A stretch of DNA of 64,000 bases from Helicobacter bilis (GCF_001999985.1 NZ_CP019645.1:806001-870000); one strand, 5' to 3'; shown: positions 14,931 to 25,239, numbered from the stretch's first letter. The notes: a model not told the origin generated them from the letters alone. A program made the numbers and translations.

Positions 14931-15061
14931 TATGATAGCCATATGCCTTCATCTGTGGTAGCATTAGTAAAGATATATACCGGCTATAAGTTTGGTGCTA
15001 TTTCACAAACCTAACCGTGTTGTGTCGGATTGCATGGGATGGGATTTTGGTGTAGGCTATC
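14931..15061. other. Inverted-repeat-bounded segment, possible structured RNA
   Basis: GATAGCC (14934-14940) is complementary to GGCTATC (15055-15061) and also to GGCTAT at 14982, so two pairings compete. Internal hairpins are possible (GTTTGGTG/CACAAAC, CCG/CGG). TGTGGTATGAT on the plus strand resembles an extended -10 box, but a transcript from it would lose part of the outer stem, so strand and function are open. Confidence 0.35.
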
Positions 15062-15188
15062 CCTTTAAATACAAAATCTTTACATTTTCACTCTTTAATA
15101 TATTGTTTATTCTGGTTTCTTTTTCATCAAAATAATATGTTTTAAATTTGATTTTATGTCCTTGTATGCCTATTCCAAACAGATTCAT
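15057..15188 (-). pseudogene. Last part of split PBECR-type nuclease domain
   Basis: A 43-codon frame (MNLFGIGIQGHKIKFKTYYF and on to ILYLKG) that continues, in another frame, the fragment at 15185. The stop of that fragment and this ATG overlap as ATGA. Sequence order and motifs (YFYKPF...NLFGIG...FKTYYFD...ILY) are those of the C-terminal barnase/EndoU/colicin-like nuclease domain of polyvalent phage proteins. A single-base indel is the simplest explanation. Confidence 0.6.
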
Positions 15189-15358
15189 AAGATTTTATCC
15201 TTATCAAAAAATGGTTTATAAAAATATACGCTAGGCTCTTTTTGCCCTTGCTGTGTTTGTTCTACAATAAATAAAGGGTCTCTAAAAGTCTCAAAAAATC
15301 CGCCTTTTATATTTTCTCGGTTTGTGTTATATGTGTTGTTTGTAAAATGTTCACGCAT
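15185..15358 (-). pseudogene. Middle part of split PBECR-type nuclease domain
   Basis: A 57-codon frame beginning with an ATG that overlaps the giant gene's TGA. The residues EHFTNNTYNTNRENIKGGFF, ETFRDPLFIVE and PSVYFYKPFF follow naturally after the giant protein's last residues (IKTPYKDIKVYIPYA), so this is the same domain after a frameshift. It ends in ATGA shared with the next fragment. It is either decayed or expressed by translational coupling as a split domain. Confidence 0.6.
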
Positions 15359-18300
15359 AAGGAATATATACTTTTATATCTTTATAGGGCGTTTTGATAA
15401 CACCCTTATTACCATTTATACTATCAAACATTTTTGCAAACTCTTCTCTATTTCTAAACTCTGCTTGTGGCATTGTCTCTACTTTACCATTTTGCAAGGC
15501 AGATTCTATGGCTTTTGCTAACTCTTTGTTAAATATTTCATTACTCAAGCTATTTATTTCCTTTTTGCCTTTTAAAAAATCTCTAGGATTAAACTTTTGC
15601 ATTCTTTTAGCAAACATAGCTGGATTATTTTCACTCAAAGATTTGCAGTCTTTTTGTATGCTTTTAATAGCTAAAGTAGCATATCTTTGTGTGCTTTCAT
15701 TGTTATAGAGTTTGCTTACCGCCTTACTTCCTACCGCCCCACCTAAGAATCCAGCGGCAAACTTAGCAGGATTAAATCCTACAATGTTTCCATTCTCATC
15801 AGTCTCAATTCCTGCTGCAGTGCCACTTATTATTCCACTTCCCAAATGACTTGGATTAGCATACATGATATTAGGGCTATTTTCATTAAAGTAGGTATGT
15901 GTAGATTCTTTATTTTTTGGTTTAGTCTTTGTGATATTGCCTTTTGTATCTGTATAGCTTCCTTTATTGTCAATGTGCTTTATTTGATTGGAATCAAATG
16001 CTACTATTTCCCTATCATTAAACAATATGCCATCATATCCTGCTTTTTTATAAAATTGTTGCAATGGATAGATTCTAGCTGTTTGATACATTCTTCCATA
16101 ACCGCCATATACACCATAGTGTCCGCCCACTACTTCCTGTAATTTCTCATTCTCTCTTGCAGCGGCTAGGATATAAAGCTCGGTTTCATTTTTAAAAAAT
16201 TCTTTTTCAAACCCAGCTTCATATAATGTGGGCGAATCTTTTTTTAAGAGAGAATCAAGCTCTTTTAACTCTTGCAAACTCTCATCTAAATTAGGATTAT
16301 GTTTTAAATCTGCCTCGTAAGCTCTTATGCTCTCATGCAAATTTTCCTTTTTTAGATTATAAAGCGGTGTGCTAAACTCTTTGCCACTTTCTATATGCCT
16401 TATCTTAACGCTTTCTCTGTCATATTGCAAAAACTCAAAGCCGCTTTCTTTTAACTCTGCTTTTGCTTGTTTTAGATTTTCTACTGCCCTTAATCCCCTT
16501 TCTTTATCTTTTTTAGTGAATTTAAAAATTTTATCAATCTCTTTTATTTTTTCTTGTGTAAGCTCTTTTTCCATAATAAAGGGCTTTTTGATATTTAAAA
16601 ATACTTCATATATAAAGTTTCCTTCATCATCATCTGCATAGTTTTTAGCAAGGTTTTTATCATTGGAAAACCAATTGCCTATGCTAAAATTAGAAACTGA
16701 ATTATCTTTAGTATTAAAGACTTCAAAAGGTTTTTTAAGTTCTTTATTATGCAATCTTTTCATACTGCTTAGTGTTGTGCCATGATAAAACACTTTAGGC
16801 AGTCCATTTTCATCTTTTGTTAAAGGGCTAGAATCTTTATGCCATTCTAGTAAATCTTTTGCCTTTTTCTCATCGTAATTAAACTTTTGCATGGTAGATT
16901 CTAGGGTTTGTTGTGGTATAATGTTGGTAGTAGTTGAGTTAAGAGTCTCTAACTCATTAAATTTGCCTTGAGCGGAAAGGACTTCGGCATCGCTACTGAA
17001 TAGCTTATCCACTTTTTCTTTTTGCAAATTTGTAATATTATCTTTCTTGTAGCTTGTTATAACCCAATTGTTATCACCTTGTTTATTAAATCCTTTTGAG
17101 ATTCCCACGAGATAATACTCATCGCCATTTTTATACCATAGCGTATTTACTCCATTTTCAGTAAGTAGTTTGCCATTTTGTATAATCTCATTGATTGCAT
17201 TTGACATTTTTTCATAAGGATTATTTCCTGCAAAGTCTGCAAAATCGTTTAAATGTTTTTCTACTATTTTTTGTAAGCCTATTTTCTCATTCCCCCATAC
17301 TAAATCAATATCCCCCAATTCTTTACGATGAAATGCCCCTGCAACTTGTCCTTTATACTCGCCCTTAGCTCCGCTTTCTTTATGTGCTTGTGCTTCATTT
17401 ATGAGTTTTTGTATAGCAGTCTCGCCGCTGTGATAATGTTCTGCATAGTTTGTGCCAAATTCTTTTATGGGTTTAATGTTTAGCTGTTTTTCTATCAACT
17501 CTCTTGCTAATGGTACATCTTTTATCTCTCTATCTAGTAACTCTTCCCCTCGCATTAACCTAAATATAGTGAAAAGCCTATCTTGTAAAACTCTGTTAGC
17601 TTTTCCTTCTTTCTCTAAAAGTTTTTCTACTGATAATAATTCGCCTAAAAGTTCTCGTTGTTTTATATCTGTCTGTTCTAAAAATTTTCCAAAAAACCCA
17701 GTTTTTGTGAATGTCAGTTTGTTAGCAAATCCAAATTCAGGCTGCTTCATAAATGCAAGGTATCTGCCTAATTTATGGAAATTATCAATGCTAACATCTG
17801 CCTTGTTTGCAATATCAATAGAGTCAATATCCTTTTTAAGTATGGCAATGATTTCATTTACTTTAGAATCCCGTTGCTCACTCATCTCAAAGTGAGTATC
17901 CCAATATTTTTTATCTACAGAATCAATTTCTTTCGCCATCTTTTCAAAAACAGGATTATTTACAATATCCATATATTCTTTAGCAAAAGAGACATATTCA
18001 TTTATGCTTACATTTTTATCTTTTAAGGCTTTTAGATTCTGTGTTGTAGCTTCCTTATAGTCTTGTTGAGTAAAATTTGGATATTTAGCTAGAAAGGCTT
18101 TTTCATCTAAAGTAAAGAAATCATATTGCGTGTTGTATCGCTCTAAAAACTCGTTTTTAAAGCGTTTAAAATAGATATGTGTATTTATATCTCTTTCATT
18201 GTAAAACTCTTTCATTATTGGATATTTATCAAATAAAGGACTTACTATTTTTTCATATTTCTCTGTCTCTTGCTTTTCTAAAGTGTTGCGTATTAAGTTG

Positions 18301-21300
18301 GCTTCATTTGTAAATGTATCAATCTCTGCTTGTTTATTTTCTAATTGCTTTAAACTTTTTAGCATTTCTGCATAATCGTTAGAATCTAAATCGTTTTTTA
18401 TGCGTTCTGTTAGCTTTTGTGGTATAATGTCAGCAGGTGTTTCAGTGGGCGTTACAGGCTCTGCATATCCTGTATTCCTAGACATTGTTGCACTACCTTG
18501 AGGCTCGGGTGCAGAGGGCTTTAACTCAAGGGCTTCTAATTCTAGCGTATAAATCTTATTACCTTTGCTGTTACTATCTAAACTCTCTTTAATTGTTATC
18601 AGTGCGTTATTTCCATTAAAATCTGCGTTATATCTATGTATGAAAACATTAGGATTCTCACTCTTTTTATCCTTATGCGTTTCTTTCAAAACTGCCCCTT
18701 GATACAAGTTTTCTATATCTTGCACGGCTTTAAAATGTTCTTGTGGAGTAAAGCCATTATCCACACTTTTTTGTATTGCTTTATCACTTGTCATTTTGGC
18801 AATATTTTTGCGTGAAATTTGTGCTATCCTGCCATCATTTTGATTAGTGATATTTTTACCCACTAATGAGTTTAAAATCTCTTTTGTTTGTTCTCGTAAA
18901 ATGTATGTATTTTCTTTATTAGATTGTGTTAAATCTCTTTCTAAATTGCTTTTTGTTGGCAATTCCTTAACACTAGATATTTCATTTTTCAAACGATATA
19001 AAAACTTGGCTTCATAAGTGTTATTTGTATCCTTTATCATTTGTTGTATAAGCTTCAAGGCTGTATCTGTCCCTTTAGCTTTTATTGCATAATCGACTTG
19101 AAATCTTGCATTATCTATAAAATCTTTTAGGGCTTCTACTTTGCTTGGTTTATTTTCTTGTGGGGTTTTATTTGGTAATTGATTTTTTAAATCCCTTATT
19201 CTTTGTTCTACTAAATCCAACTTATCTAAAAATTCACTATTATGTGCGGGGCTAAAACTATAAGGGCTGTAATCATTGCGATTACTTTGCATAATCTTTT
19301 CTAAATGTGCTTTTTCTTTATATGCTGTTTCTAAATCATAGTTTGCAATTTTCTCAATCTCTGCGGCTTTCTCTGTTTCTTGTTGTGTTTTTAATTGTGT
19401 CTCTTTTTCTGCGTGCAGTCTGTCTCTTTCTTTATTTAATGCTTCTACTATCTCGCCTGTTTCCTTTCGTATTTTATCCATTTGCTTATAAAATGGCTTT
19501 TCTGCTTCCCTTGCTAGAAACTCTGTAGCATTGCTTTTATATACCTCTTCTATATCATGTTTCATATTTGCCAGTATATTTTCTGCATAGTGGTTTCTAT
19601 CTCTTGGGTTTTCTAGTGAATTTGCCATGTTTAAAAATCTATCTGCTAATCCCTCTTGCTGTTGATTAAAGGTAAATTCATGTCCTTTCATAATCTTTCT
19701 TTCATTTGTCATAAATTCTGCATAGCTGTCTATATCTTTGGAATCTGCATTGATTTTTTTTAATAGCTCTTGTTGTCTTGGCTCAAGTAATAAGGCTTCT
19801 TTGATAGGCTTTTCAAAATCTGCTAGTTCATCATCTGGGATTTCTATGTATTTTCTGCCATTCTCATTTACTTCGTATGGTTTTGTTTGTGGTGTGTCTT
19901 TACTTATTTCTTGCTTTATGCTACCATCTGCTTTCGCAACTTCTGGCTTATACTCTAACAACAATTGCTTCTGTGCTTGTGCTTCTTTTATCTCTGCTAT
20001 ATCTGCATATTGGTCTCTGTATGATTCTAGTGTTGCGTTTTCGTTTTTGTCTCTTTGCATTAACTCATCATAAGTTTTTGGCTGTGCTAGCTGCAATTCT
20101 TGTTTTTCTATGGCTGTGATGTTGTTTTTATCTGTTGTTATGAAATAGGTTTCATTATTTGCCTCTGCTTTTATTATGCTTTTATTTGGCGTGTGGATTG
20201 GGTTATTGTGTGTGAGTTGTTGGGCTAGTTGTTTTAATAACTCTGTGTTTTGCTTTATCTCTTGTGTGGCAACAACTAGATTATTTAATATATCTTGTTG
20301 AATGTTTTCTTTATTTGCTTCAAATTGGCTTATTTTTTGTGTGAGTTCTTCATTATACTTTGCTTGTCTCTCCATGTTTTGAATGAGTGGATTACTTGCA
20401 ATGGCTTCTATCTCGCTTGTATCTTTTGGGGTTAATATCTGTGTATTACCTCTTATTTGGCTCTGTAATTCTTTATCACTTAAAGGTGTGTTTGCCTTGT
20501 ATTCAAATCTTGGTTTATTCTCTTTATCTTTTATGGGTTTAAAGCCTTTGTCTAAATCTGCTTTATTTAGCACTTTAAGCGTTTCTAGTGTGATTTCACT
20601 TGGGTATTTTAAATCTTTTATAGCACTTTGCAAGGCTTTTGTTATGGCTGCATTATCGCCTATGTAAGGGATAAAGGCAAAAAGCTTTTTAAATAATCTA
20701 TTGGTTAAAAAGACTTTTATTCTGCCCTCTAGTGTTGTGGCTAATGCACCGCTGCCTACTTGGTTTTCTAATGCTTTTGCTTTGCTTATTTCTTGGGCGA
20801 ATTGATAGCTTTTAGCATAGCTTTTAAAAGTATCGAGTATAGGATAGATTTCAGGGTGCAGTGTAAGCTTTTCTAGATTCTCAATATCGCTTAAAATCTT
20901 AGTAAAATCAATTGGGAATGTATCATCATTTAGCTTTACATTTCTGTCTAATGCCCTAAGTATTGTTAGCATTTGTGTGTGTTTTTGCATTCTTGGATTA
21001 AAGTTTTTAAATATTGTGTTCTCTAGCCCTTTTATGCTATCACCCCATTGTGTGTCTAGCACTCTTTGTTTCCATTGCTCTATGGTAAGTCTTGAATCTA
21101 AGTCTTTTTTATTCATGCCTTTGGTTAGGGCTTTGGCAAATTTGTCATTTAAAGACTCTTTTATTTGTGCGTAGTTTTTATTTGCTTGTTGAAAGTTTGA
21201 GAAAAGTTCGTCTGCTTCTTGACGCGTTAATGGACTTATTTCTATTTCATTGCGCCCTAAATGTACTTCATTCTGTGCGACTTTAGAATCTAAGGCGTTT

Positions 21301-24062
21301 TTAATCGCATTATCGATATTATCTTTTATGTTATCTAGGTGTTTGTTTGCCCTAAATTTCTTTAAATCACTGCTGCTTTTTTCATAATTTCGCATGATTT
21401 CATTTATATTTTTGCGTAATTCTATCGCTTCGCTTAGACTTATATTTGGTTTAGATTCTAGCTTTTGTGTTTCTCGTATTAAAGTATTTGTGAGTTGATT
21501 ATCAAGTCCTAAGCTTTCAATTGCGTCATCTGTTACTTGTTTGTAACCTTGCAGTAATGTGGCTTTAAAGTCTGTATCATTTAGGGCGTTTTGCAAGTTA
21601 TCAATGCTTGTTTTATAATCTTGTTTTGCTTGTTTGTCGATTTCATCTAACATGTGCTTATAGACTTCTGGCAGGTTTTGTGGTATAATGTCAGTATCGG
21701 TTTTAGCAATAGACGGCTCGGCTTTTATAGTCTGCTCTTGGTGTCCTTTTTGTGAGTTAAAACCGCCCTCGCTGATTTTAGTATTCAAGGGTGTGCTAGA
21801 GTCGCTAAAGCGTGGGGTTAATTCTAATTCTAAGCTATACACTCTATTTTTATTTGCATCTAAACTTTCTTTTATTGTAATCAAGGCATTACCATTTTCT
21901 AACTCGCTATTTAATCTGTGTATAATTGCGTTTTTCTCTCCGCTTTTATGCGGTTCTGTCGCTTGTAGCTTCGCATTTTCAAACAATCTCTGTATATCTA
22001 GCACTGCCTTTAAATGCTCTTCTCTACTAAATCCATTATCTATGCTTTTTTGTATCGCCTGTGGGCTTGTCATCTTTGAGAGAGATTTTAGAGACATATA
22101 GGCTTGCACTCCATCACTGCTTGTCATTGTTTGGTTAAATATAGGCTTTAATGCTTCTATCATTTGGCTTTTCACTTGCTTTGTTGGGGCATTAAAGTTT
22201 CCCTTGTCATGTTGAGACTTTGAAAAAGTAAAAACATCTTTATTTCCATTCAAATGAGATGTTTCGTGCTTTTGTGGCTCAACATGACGATTTTGCATTT
22301 CAGTATGTGGGTTTAATCCTTTTATTTTTCCACTTTTTGCATACTCATCTATGATTTGTTGTTCGTATTCTTTAGAAAGTCTTGTAAAGTTTTCCCCCAT
22401 TGCATGAATGGCTTTATTCACAATTGTAGCCTCTTCGCTTGTGAGTTTTCCTGCAAACTCTCTAGCTAACTCTTTATTAGAAAATAATGCTGAAAGTAGC
22501 TTATCTTGGCTTTCTTTCTTGCTTGAGAGATGTTTTAATACATTATAATCGCTTATTTTGTCCATGAAGTTACCCATAAATGTGGGGTCTTTCATTTCTT
22601 TACTTATTACCCTATCGCTTTGTAAGTTTTTAAATATTTCATAGTTAGAATCTATCTCACTTTTATTGAATTTTGCTAGTTTTCTATGTATTGAGGCTTC
22701 TTCATTATCTAGGTATTTGCTTATTTTTATGTTTTTTAAATCATCTGTGCTTAGATTCTTTAAATCTTTAATGCTGTTATATGCTTTACTTGCCCCTTTT
22801 GCTATACCTGCTCCAACATACACGCCTACTGCACTGCCTAACGCATTTCCTGCACTATGCTTTAGTATGTCTTGTATATCGCCCTCTTGGGCTGTCTCGT
22901 TTTGCATATTGATATAATCTAGCGGACTAGCTATTGCACTCATTCCCGCACTTTGCAGGGCTGTTTTTGTTAGGCTTTGGGTGAGTTTAATACCTCCCTT
23001 TGTTACTTGTGCGGCTTTTCCTACTGGGATAAAGGAAGACACTACATCATAATAATTTGCTTCAAGGGCAGTCCCTAAGTTATTAAAGACTGATTGCATA
23101 TCGGGGTAAAGCTTATTACCCTCTTTATCGATTAAAACATAATCTTGTGCTTGTGCATCATACTCTAGCCTATCATAGCCATACATTTGGGCTAGTTTTG
23201 TGCCTGATGTAAGTGTCTTTTGTCTTGCTTCTTTTTGCAAATCCTCTGTTAAGTTAAATATTGATGAGTTTTGAGAGTCAAGTATGACTAGCTTTTTTAC
23301 TAATTCATGGTTAATATTTTGTCTTGTAAGATTGTTTTTATACTTTTGGAGGTTTTTATTTTCATCTGTAAAAAGATAGTCAATAAAGCGGGATATATTA
23401 GATTCAGAATCTCTTAAATAATCCTTTTCCTCTTCGCTTAAGTCTTTTGTCTCTTTGTTTTGAATCCCTTTTATAAGTTTTTGTTCTTTTAGCTTATCTT
23501 CTTCATAGTTTTTTAAGCCTATAGATTCCTTACTTGTCCCATATTTTTCTAGGTATGAATACACTGCCTGTTGTGCTTCTTTCTCTTTTAGCTTTTCTTT
23601 GTTATAGTTTCTTAGGGCAGTTTGTCCTGTGATTGTGTTCCATGCTTCCCATAAGGCATCACCTGAATTTCCCTTGTTATATCTCTCTTTTGTTTCTTCA
23701 TCAAGGGGATTAAAGCTTTTTGCACTCTCTTTTACTGCTCTGTATGCACCTTGTATATAATCATTGTTTGAGAATTTATCGTTTAAGACTTCTGCGCCCT
23801 TTTGTGCGGCTAGTTTTGCTTTTACGAAGTCTTGGTAAGCTTTATTATTTATGTCAAAGCTTTGTGTTGTGTTTTGTGTTTGGTGTATTGGCTCTTGGGC
23901 TTGTGTGTTAGATTCTGTATTGTCTTGTGTGTTTAAATCTGTGTTTTGTGCTTGTAGTTGTGGCATTGGTTTATGTTGTGTAACTAAATCTGTGTTTGCT
24001 ACTTGTATTTCTGTATTTTTTTCTTTGTTTTGGGTTAGTGTGGGGTTTAGAGAGAGTGTCAT
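15351..24062 (-). CDS. Giant polyvalent protein (2903 residues) with toxin-like modules
   Basis: A mostly helical, Lys/Glu-rich protein, probably injected with the DNA. Modules by eye: duplicated domains at about 630-755 and 1720-1845, each with a KMTS...AIQKSxDNGF...EH segment then IHR...NALITIKESLD. A PBECR/DUF3519-like nuclease domain follows at about 2205-2345 (GAFHRKELGDIDLVWG). An ADP-ribosyltransferase-like domain spans about 2420-2730 (VFYHGTT, GNWFSNDKNLAKNYA, GYDGILFNDREIVAFDSNQIK). A Gly-rich segment near 2735-2775 may be membrane-active. The linker IIPQ recurs at residues 792, 1879 and 2381. AAAAAAAGGTAAAGC precedes the ATG. The C-terminal nuclease domain runs on out of frame at 15358. 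Confidence 0.75.
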   Translation of the reverse strand: MTLSLNPTLTQNKEKNTEIQVANTDLVTQHKPMPQLQAQNTDLNTQDNTESNTQAQEPIHQTQNTTQSFDINNKAYQDFVKAKLAAQKGAEVLNDKFSNNDYIQGAYRAVKESAKSFNPLDEETKERYNKGNSGDALWEAWNTITGQTALRNYNKEKLKEKEAQQAVYSYLEKYGTSKESIGLKNYEEDKLKEQKLIKGIQNKETKDLSEEEKDYLRDSESNISRFIDYLFTDENKNLQKYKNNLTRQNINHELVKKLVILDSQNSSIFNLTEDLQKEARQKTLTSGTKLAQMYGYDRLEYDAQAQDYVLIDKEGNKLYPDMQSVFNNLGTALEANYYDVVSSFIPVGKAAQVTKGGIKLTQSLTKTALQSAGMSAIASPLDYINMQNETAQEGDIQDILKHSAGNALGSAVGVYVGAGIAKGASKAYNSIKDLKNLSTDDLKNIKISKYLDNEEASIHRKLAKFNKSEIDSNYEIFKNLQSDRVISKEMKDPTFMGNFMDKISDYNVLKHLSSKKESQDKLLSALFSNKELAREFAGKLTSEEATIVNKAIHAMGENFTRLSKEYEQQIIDEYAKSGKIKGLNPHTEMQNRHVEPQKHETSHLNGNKDVFTFSKSQHDKGNFNAPTKQVKSQMIEALKPIFNQTMTSSDGVQAYMSLKSLSKMTSPQAIQKSIDNGFSREEHLKAVLDIQRLFENAKLQATEPHKSGEKNAIIHRLNSELENGNALITIKESLDANKNRVYSLELELTPRFSDSSTPLNTKISEGGFNSQKGHQEQTIKAEPSIAKTDTDIIPQNLPEVYKHMLDEIDKQAKQDYKTSIDNLQNALNDTDFKATLLQGYKQVTDDAIESLGLDNQLTNTLIRETQKLESKPNISLSEAIELRKNINEIMRNYEKSSSDLKKFRANKHLDNIKDNIDNAIKNALDSKVAQNEVHLGRNEIEISPLTRQEADELFSNFQQANKNYAQIKESLNDKFAKALTKGMNKKDLDSRLTIEQWKQRVLDTQWGDSIKGLENTIFKNFNPRMQKHTQMLTILRALDRNVKLNDDTFPIDFTKILSDIENLEKLTLHPEIYPILDTFKSYAKSYQFAQEISKAKALENQVGSGALATTLEGRIKVFLTNRLFKKLFAFIPYIGDNAAITKALQSAIKDLKYPSEITLETLKVLNKADLDKGFKPIKDKENKPRFEYKANTPLSDKELQSQIRGNTQILTPKDTSEIEAIASNPLIQNMERQAKYNEELTQKISQFEANKENIQQDILNNLVVATQEIKQNTELLKQLAQQLTHNNPIHTPNKSIIKAEANNETYFITTDKNNITAIEKQELQLAQPKTYDELMQRDKNENATLESYRDQYADIAEIKEAQAQKQLLLEYKPEVAKADGSIKQEISKDTPQTKPYEVNENGRKYIEIPDDELADFEKPIKEALLLEPRQQELLKKINADSKDIDSYAEFMTNERKIMKGHEFTFNQQQEGLADRFLNMANSLENPRDRNHYAENILANMKHDIEEVYKSNATEFLAREAEKPFYKQMDKIRKETGEIVEALNKERDRLHAEKETQLKTQQETEKAAEIEKIANYDLETAYKEKAHLEKIMQSNRNDYSPYSFSPAHNSEFLDKLDLVEQRIRDLKNQLPNKTPQENKPSKVEALKDFIDNARFQVDYAIKAKGTDTALKLIQQMIKDTNNTYEAKFLYRLKNEISSVKELPTKSNLERDLTQSNKENTYILREQTKEILNSLVGKNITNQNDGRIAQISRKNIAKMTSDKAIQKSVDNGFTPQEHFKAVQDIENLYQGAVLKETHKDKKSENPNVFIHRYNADFNGNNALITIKESLDSNSKGNKIYTLELEALELKPSAPEPQGSATMSRNTGYAEPVTPTETPADIIPQKLTERIKNDLDSNDYAEMLKSLKQLENKQAEIDTFTNEANLIRNTLEKQETEKYEKIVSPLFDKYPIMKEFYNERDINTHIYFKRFKNEFLERYNTQYDFFTLDEKAFLAKYPNFTQQDYKEATTQNLKALKDKNVSINEYVSFAKEYMDIVNNPVFEKMAKEIDSVDKKYWDTHFEMSEQRDSKVNEIIAILKKDIDSIDIANKADVSIDNFHKLGRYLAFMKQPEFGFANKLTFTKTGFFGKFLEQTDIKQRELLGELLSVEKLLEKEGKANRVLQDRLFTIFRLMRGEELLDREIKDVPLARELIEKQLNIKPIKEFGTNYAEHYHSGETAIQKLINEAQAHKESGAKGEYKGQVAGAFHRKELGDIDLVWGNEKIGLQKIVEKHLNDFADFAGNNPYEKMSNAINEIIQNGKLLTENGVNTLWYKNGDEYYLVGISKGFNKQGDNNWVITSYKKDNITNLQKEKVDKLFSSDAEVLSAQGKFNELETLNSTTTNIIPQQTLESTMQKFNYDEKKAKDLLEWHKDSSPLTKDENGLPKVFYHGTTLSSMKRLHNKELKKPFEVFNTKDNSVSNFSIGNWFSNDKNLAKNYADDDEGNFIYEVFLNIKKPFIMEKELTQEKIKEIDKIFKFTKKDKERGLRAVENLKQAKAELKESGFEFLQYDRESVKIRHIESGKEFSTPLYNLKKENLHESIRAYEADLKHNPNLDESLQELKELDSLLKKDSPTLYEAGFEKEFFKNETELYILAAARENEKLQEVVGGHYGVYGGYGRMYQTARIYPLQQFYKKAGYDGILFNDREIVAFDSNQIKHIDNKGSYTDTKGNITKTKPKNKESTHTYFNENSPNIMYANPSHLGSGIISGTAAGIETDENGNIVGFNPAKFAAGFLGGAVGSKAVSKLYNNESTQRYATLAIKSIQKDCKSLSENNPAMFAKRMQKFNPRDFLKGKKEINSLSNEIFNKELAKAIESALQNGKVETMPQAEFRNREEFAKMFDSINGNKGVIKTPYKDIKVYIPYA
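22202..22290. repeat. Family C repeat inserted in frame within the giant gene
   Basis: CTTGTCATGTTGAGACTTTG and GTGGCTCAACATGACGA ends with inner AACATCT/AGATGTTTC. Its minus-strand translation gives RHVEPQKHETSHLNGNK and on to FSKSQHDKG without a stop, so the reading frame survives. Confidence 0.85.
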
Positions 24063-24116
24063 GCTTTACCTTTTTTTGTCTGGACTTGAGTGTTAGTTGT
24101 TTGTATATATAAAATC

Positions 24117-25202
24117 CTATTTAGCTTGGATAAGTCTCATCGCTTCATTTATTCCTGCATCACCTTTTTCATTCAATATGCCTAAGGCTTTTCTGTTTCT
24201 CTCAAAGCTATCACTTAAGGGCTGTTTGCCTTGTGCTGTATTTAAATCCTTTTTTAGCTCATTTAAGAGATACATTTTCAAACTATCGCTTTGTGAGACT
24301 GGAATACCTGCATTTTGCATATAAGACATTTTTTCATTCATGAAGTTTATGCCATTCTCTAAGCCTGATACTACACCTGCATAATAGTTTTCCCTACCTT
24401 TCCATGTATTATCAATTACTGCTTTTGCATCATTTATATTTTGATTTGTCCTTTTTCCAGCCCCTCCATTCATAAGACTTGCTAGAGTATAGGCGTCCAT
24501 TTTATTTCTGCTTAAAATCTTTTCATTTGCATTATTTGAGAGGTTTATAAAGCCATTTGTAACATCATTTATCTTTCTTCCAAGACCTGCCATAGCATGA
24601 CTATTTAAAAAAGTATTTCCATCTTGTTCTAAGTAAGTCTTTTCATAATGTGATACACCATCTAAAAGACTTTTAGAATCTGCAAAGAGTCCCGCTAACT
24701 CATTTTTAGCTTTGCCTATGTCTGTTTTTTTAACATTTGCGTTTAAATCCATATTAACATAGCTTAGATTTATTCCCAATTCTTTTGCTAAAAAGGCATC
24801 AGCTAGGCTTAAATGCTCTTTATTATCAAAGTAGCTTATGCCTGTGTTTCTGTAGAATTTTGGGGCTAGGGTTTTTGTTGTTGCTTCAACTTCGTTTTCT
24901 TCCTTTGGCGTATTTTGTGTGGCATTAAGGGAGTTATTATAGGATTCTTGCAAGGATTTATTATTTTGCATAGCATTTAAGAATTCTTGCTGGTTGGCTT
25001 CATCATTAAGGGCATTTTGAAAGGCTTCATTATCATTTTGTTGTTGCTCTTTTAGGGCTTTTTCTTGCTTTTTTGCCTCTGCTTCTTTATCTTTGGTAAG
25101 GCTATTTACTGCCATGCCTCCTGCTACTCCTGCGGCTGTAGTCCATGCGAGTCCTTGTCCTGTCCCCATACTTCCTAGAAGTGTGATAAGTGGTAATGCC
25201 AT
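24117..25202 (-). CDS. Internal virion or ejection-type protein candidate
   Basis: A 361-residue protein. The N-terminal 35 residues are a hydrophobic glycine-rich helix (LITLLGSMGTGQGLAWTTAAGVAGG). A Gln/Lys/Glu coiled coil (residues 37-90) follows, then a helical body with GLGRKINDVTNGFINLSNNA. No family is recognised. AAAGGATTAAAC precedes the ATG. It lies just upstream of the giant protein gene, in a run of small Gly/Ala/Gln-rich proteins that look like podovirus internal core proteins. Confidence 0.55.
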   Translation of the reverse strand: MALPLITLLGSMGTGQGLAWTTAAGVAGGMAVNSLTKDKEAEAKKQEKALKEQQQNDNEAFQNALNDEANQQEFLNAMQNNKSLQESYNNSLNATQNTPKEENEVEATTKTLAPKFYRNTGISYFDNKEHLSLADAFLAKELGINLSYVNMDLNANVKKTDIGKAKNELAGLFADSKSLLDGVSHYEKTYLEQDGNTFLNSHAMAGLGRKINDVTNGFINLSNNANEKILSRNKMDAYTLASLMNGGAGKRTNQNINDAKAVIDNTWKGRENYYAGVVSGLENGINFMNEKMSYMQNAGIPVSQSDSLKMYLLNELKKDLNTAQGKQPLSDSFERNRKALGILNEKGDAGINEAMRLIQAK

Positions 25203-25239
25203 GTTTAATCCTTTTTAGTTTTTAGCTATTCTTTGTTTG

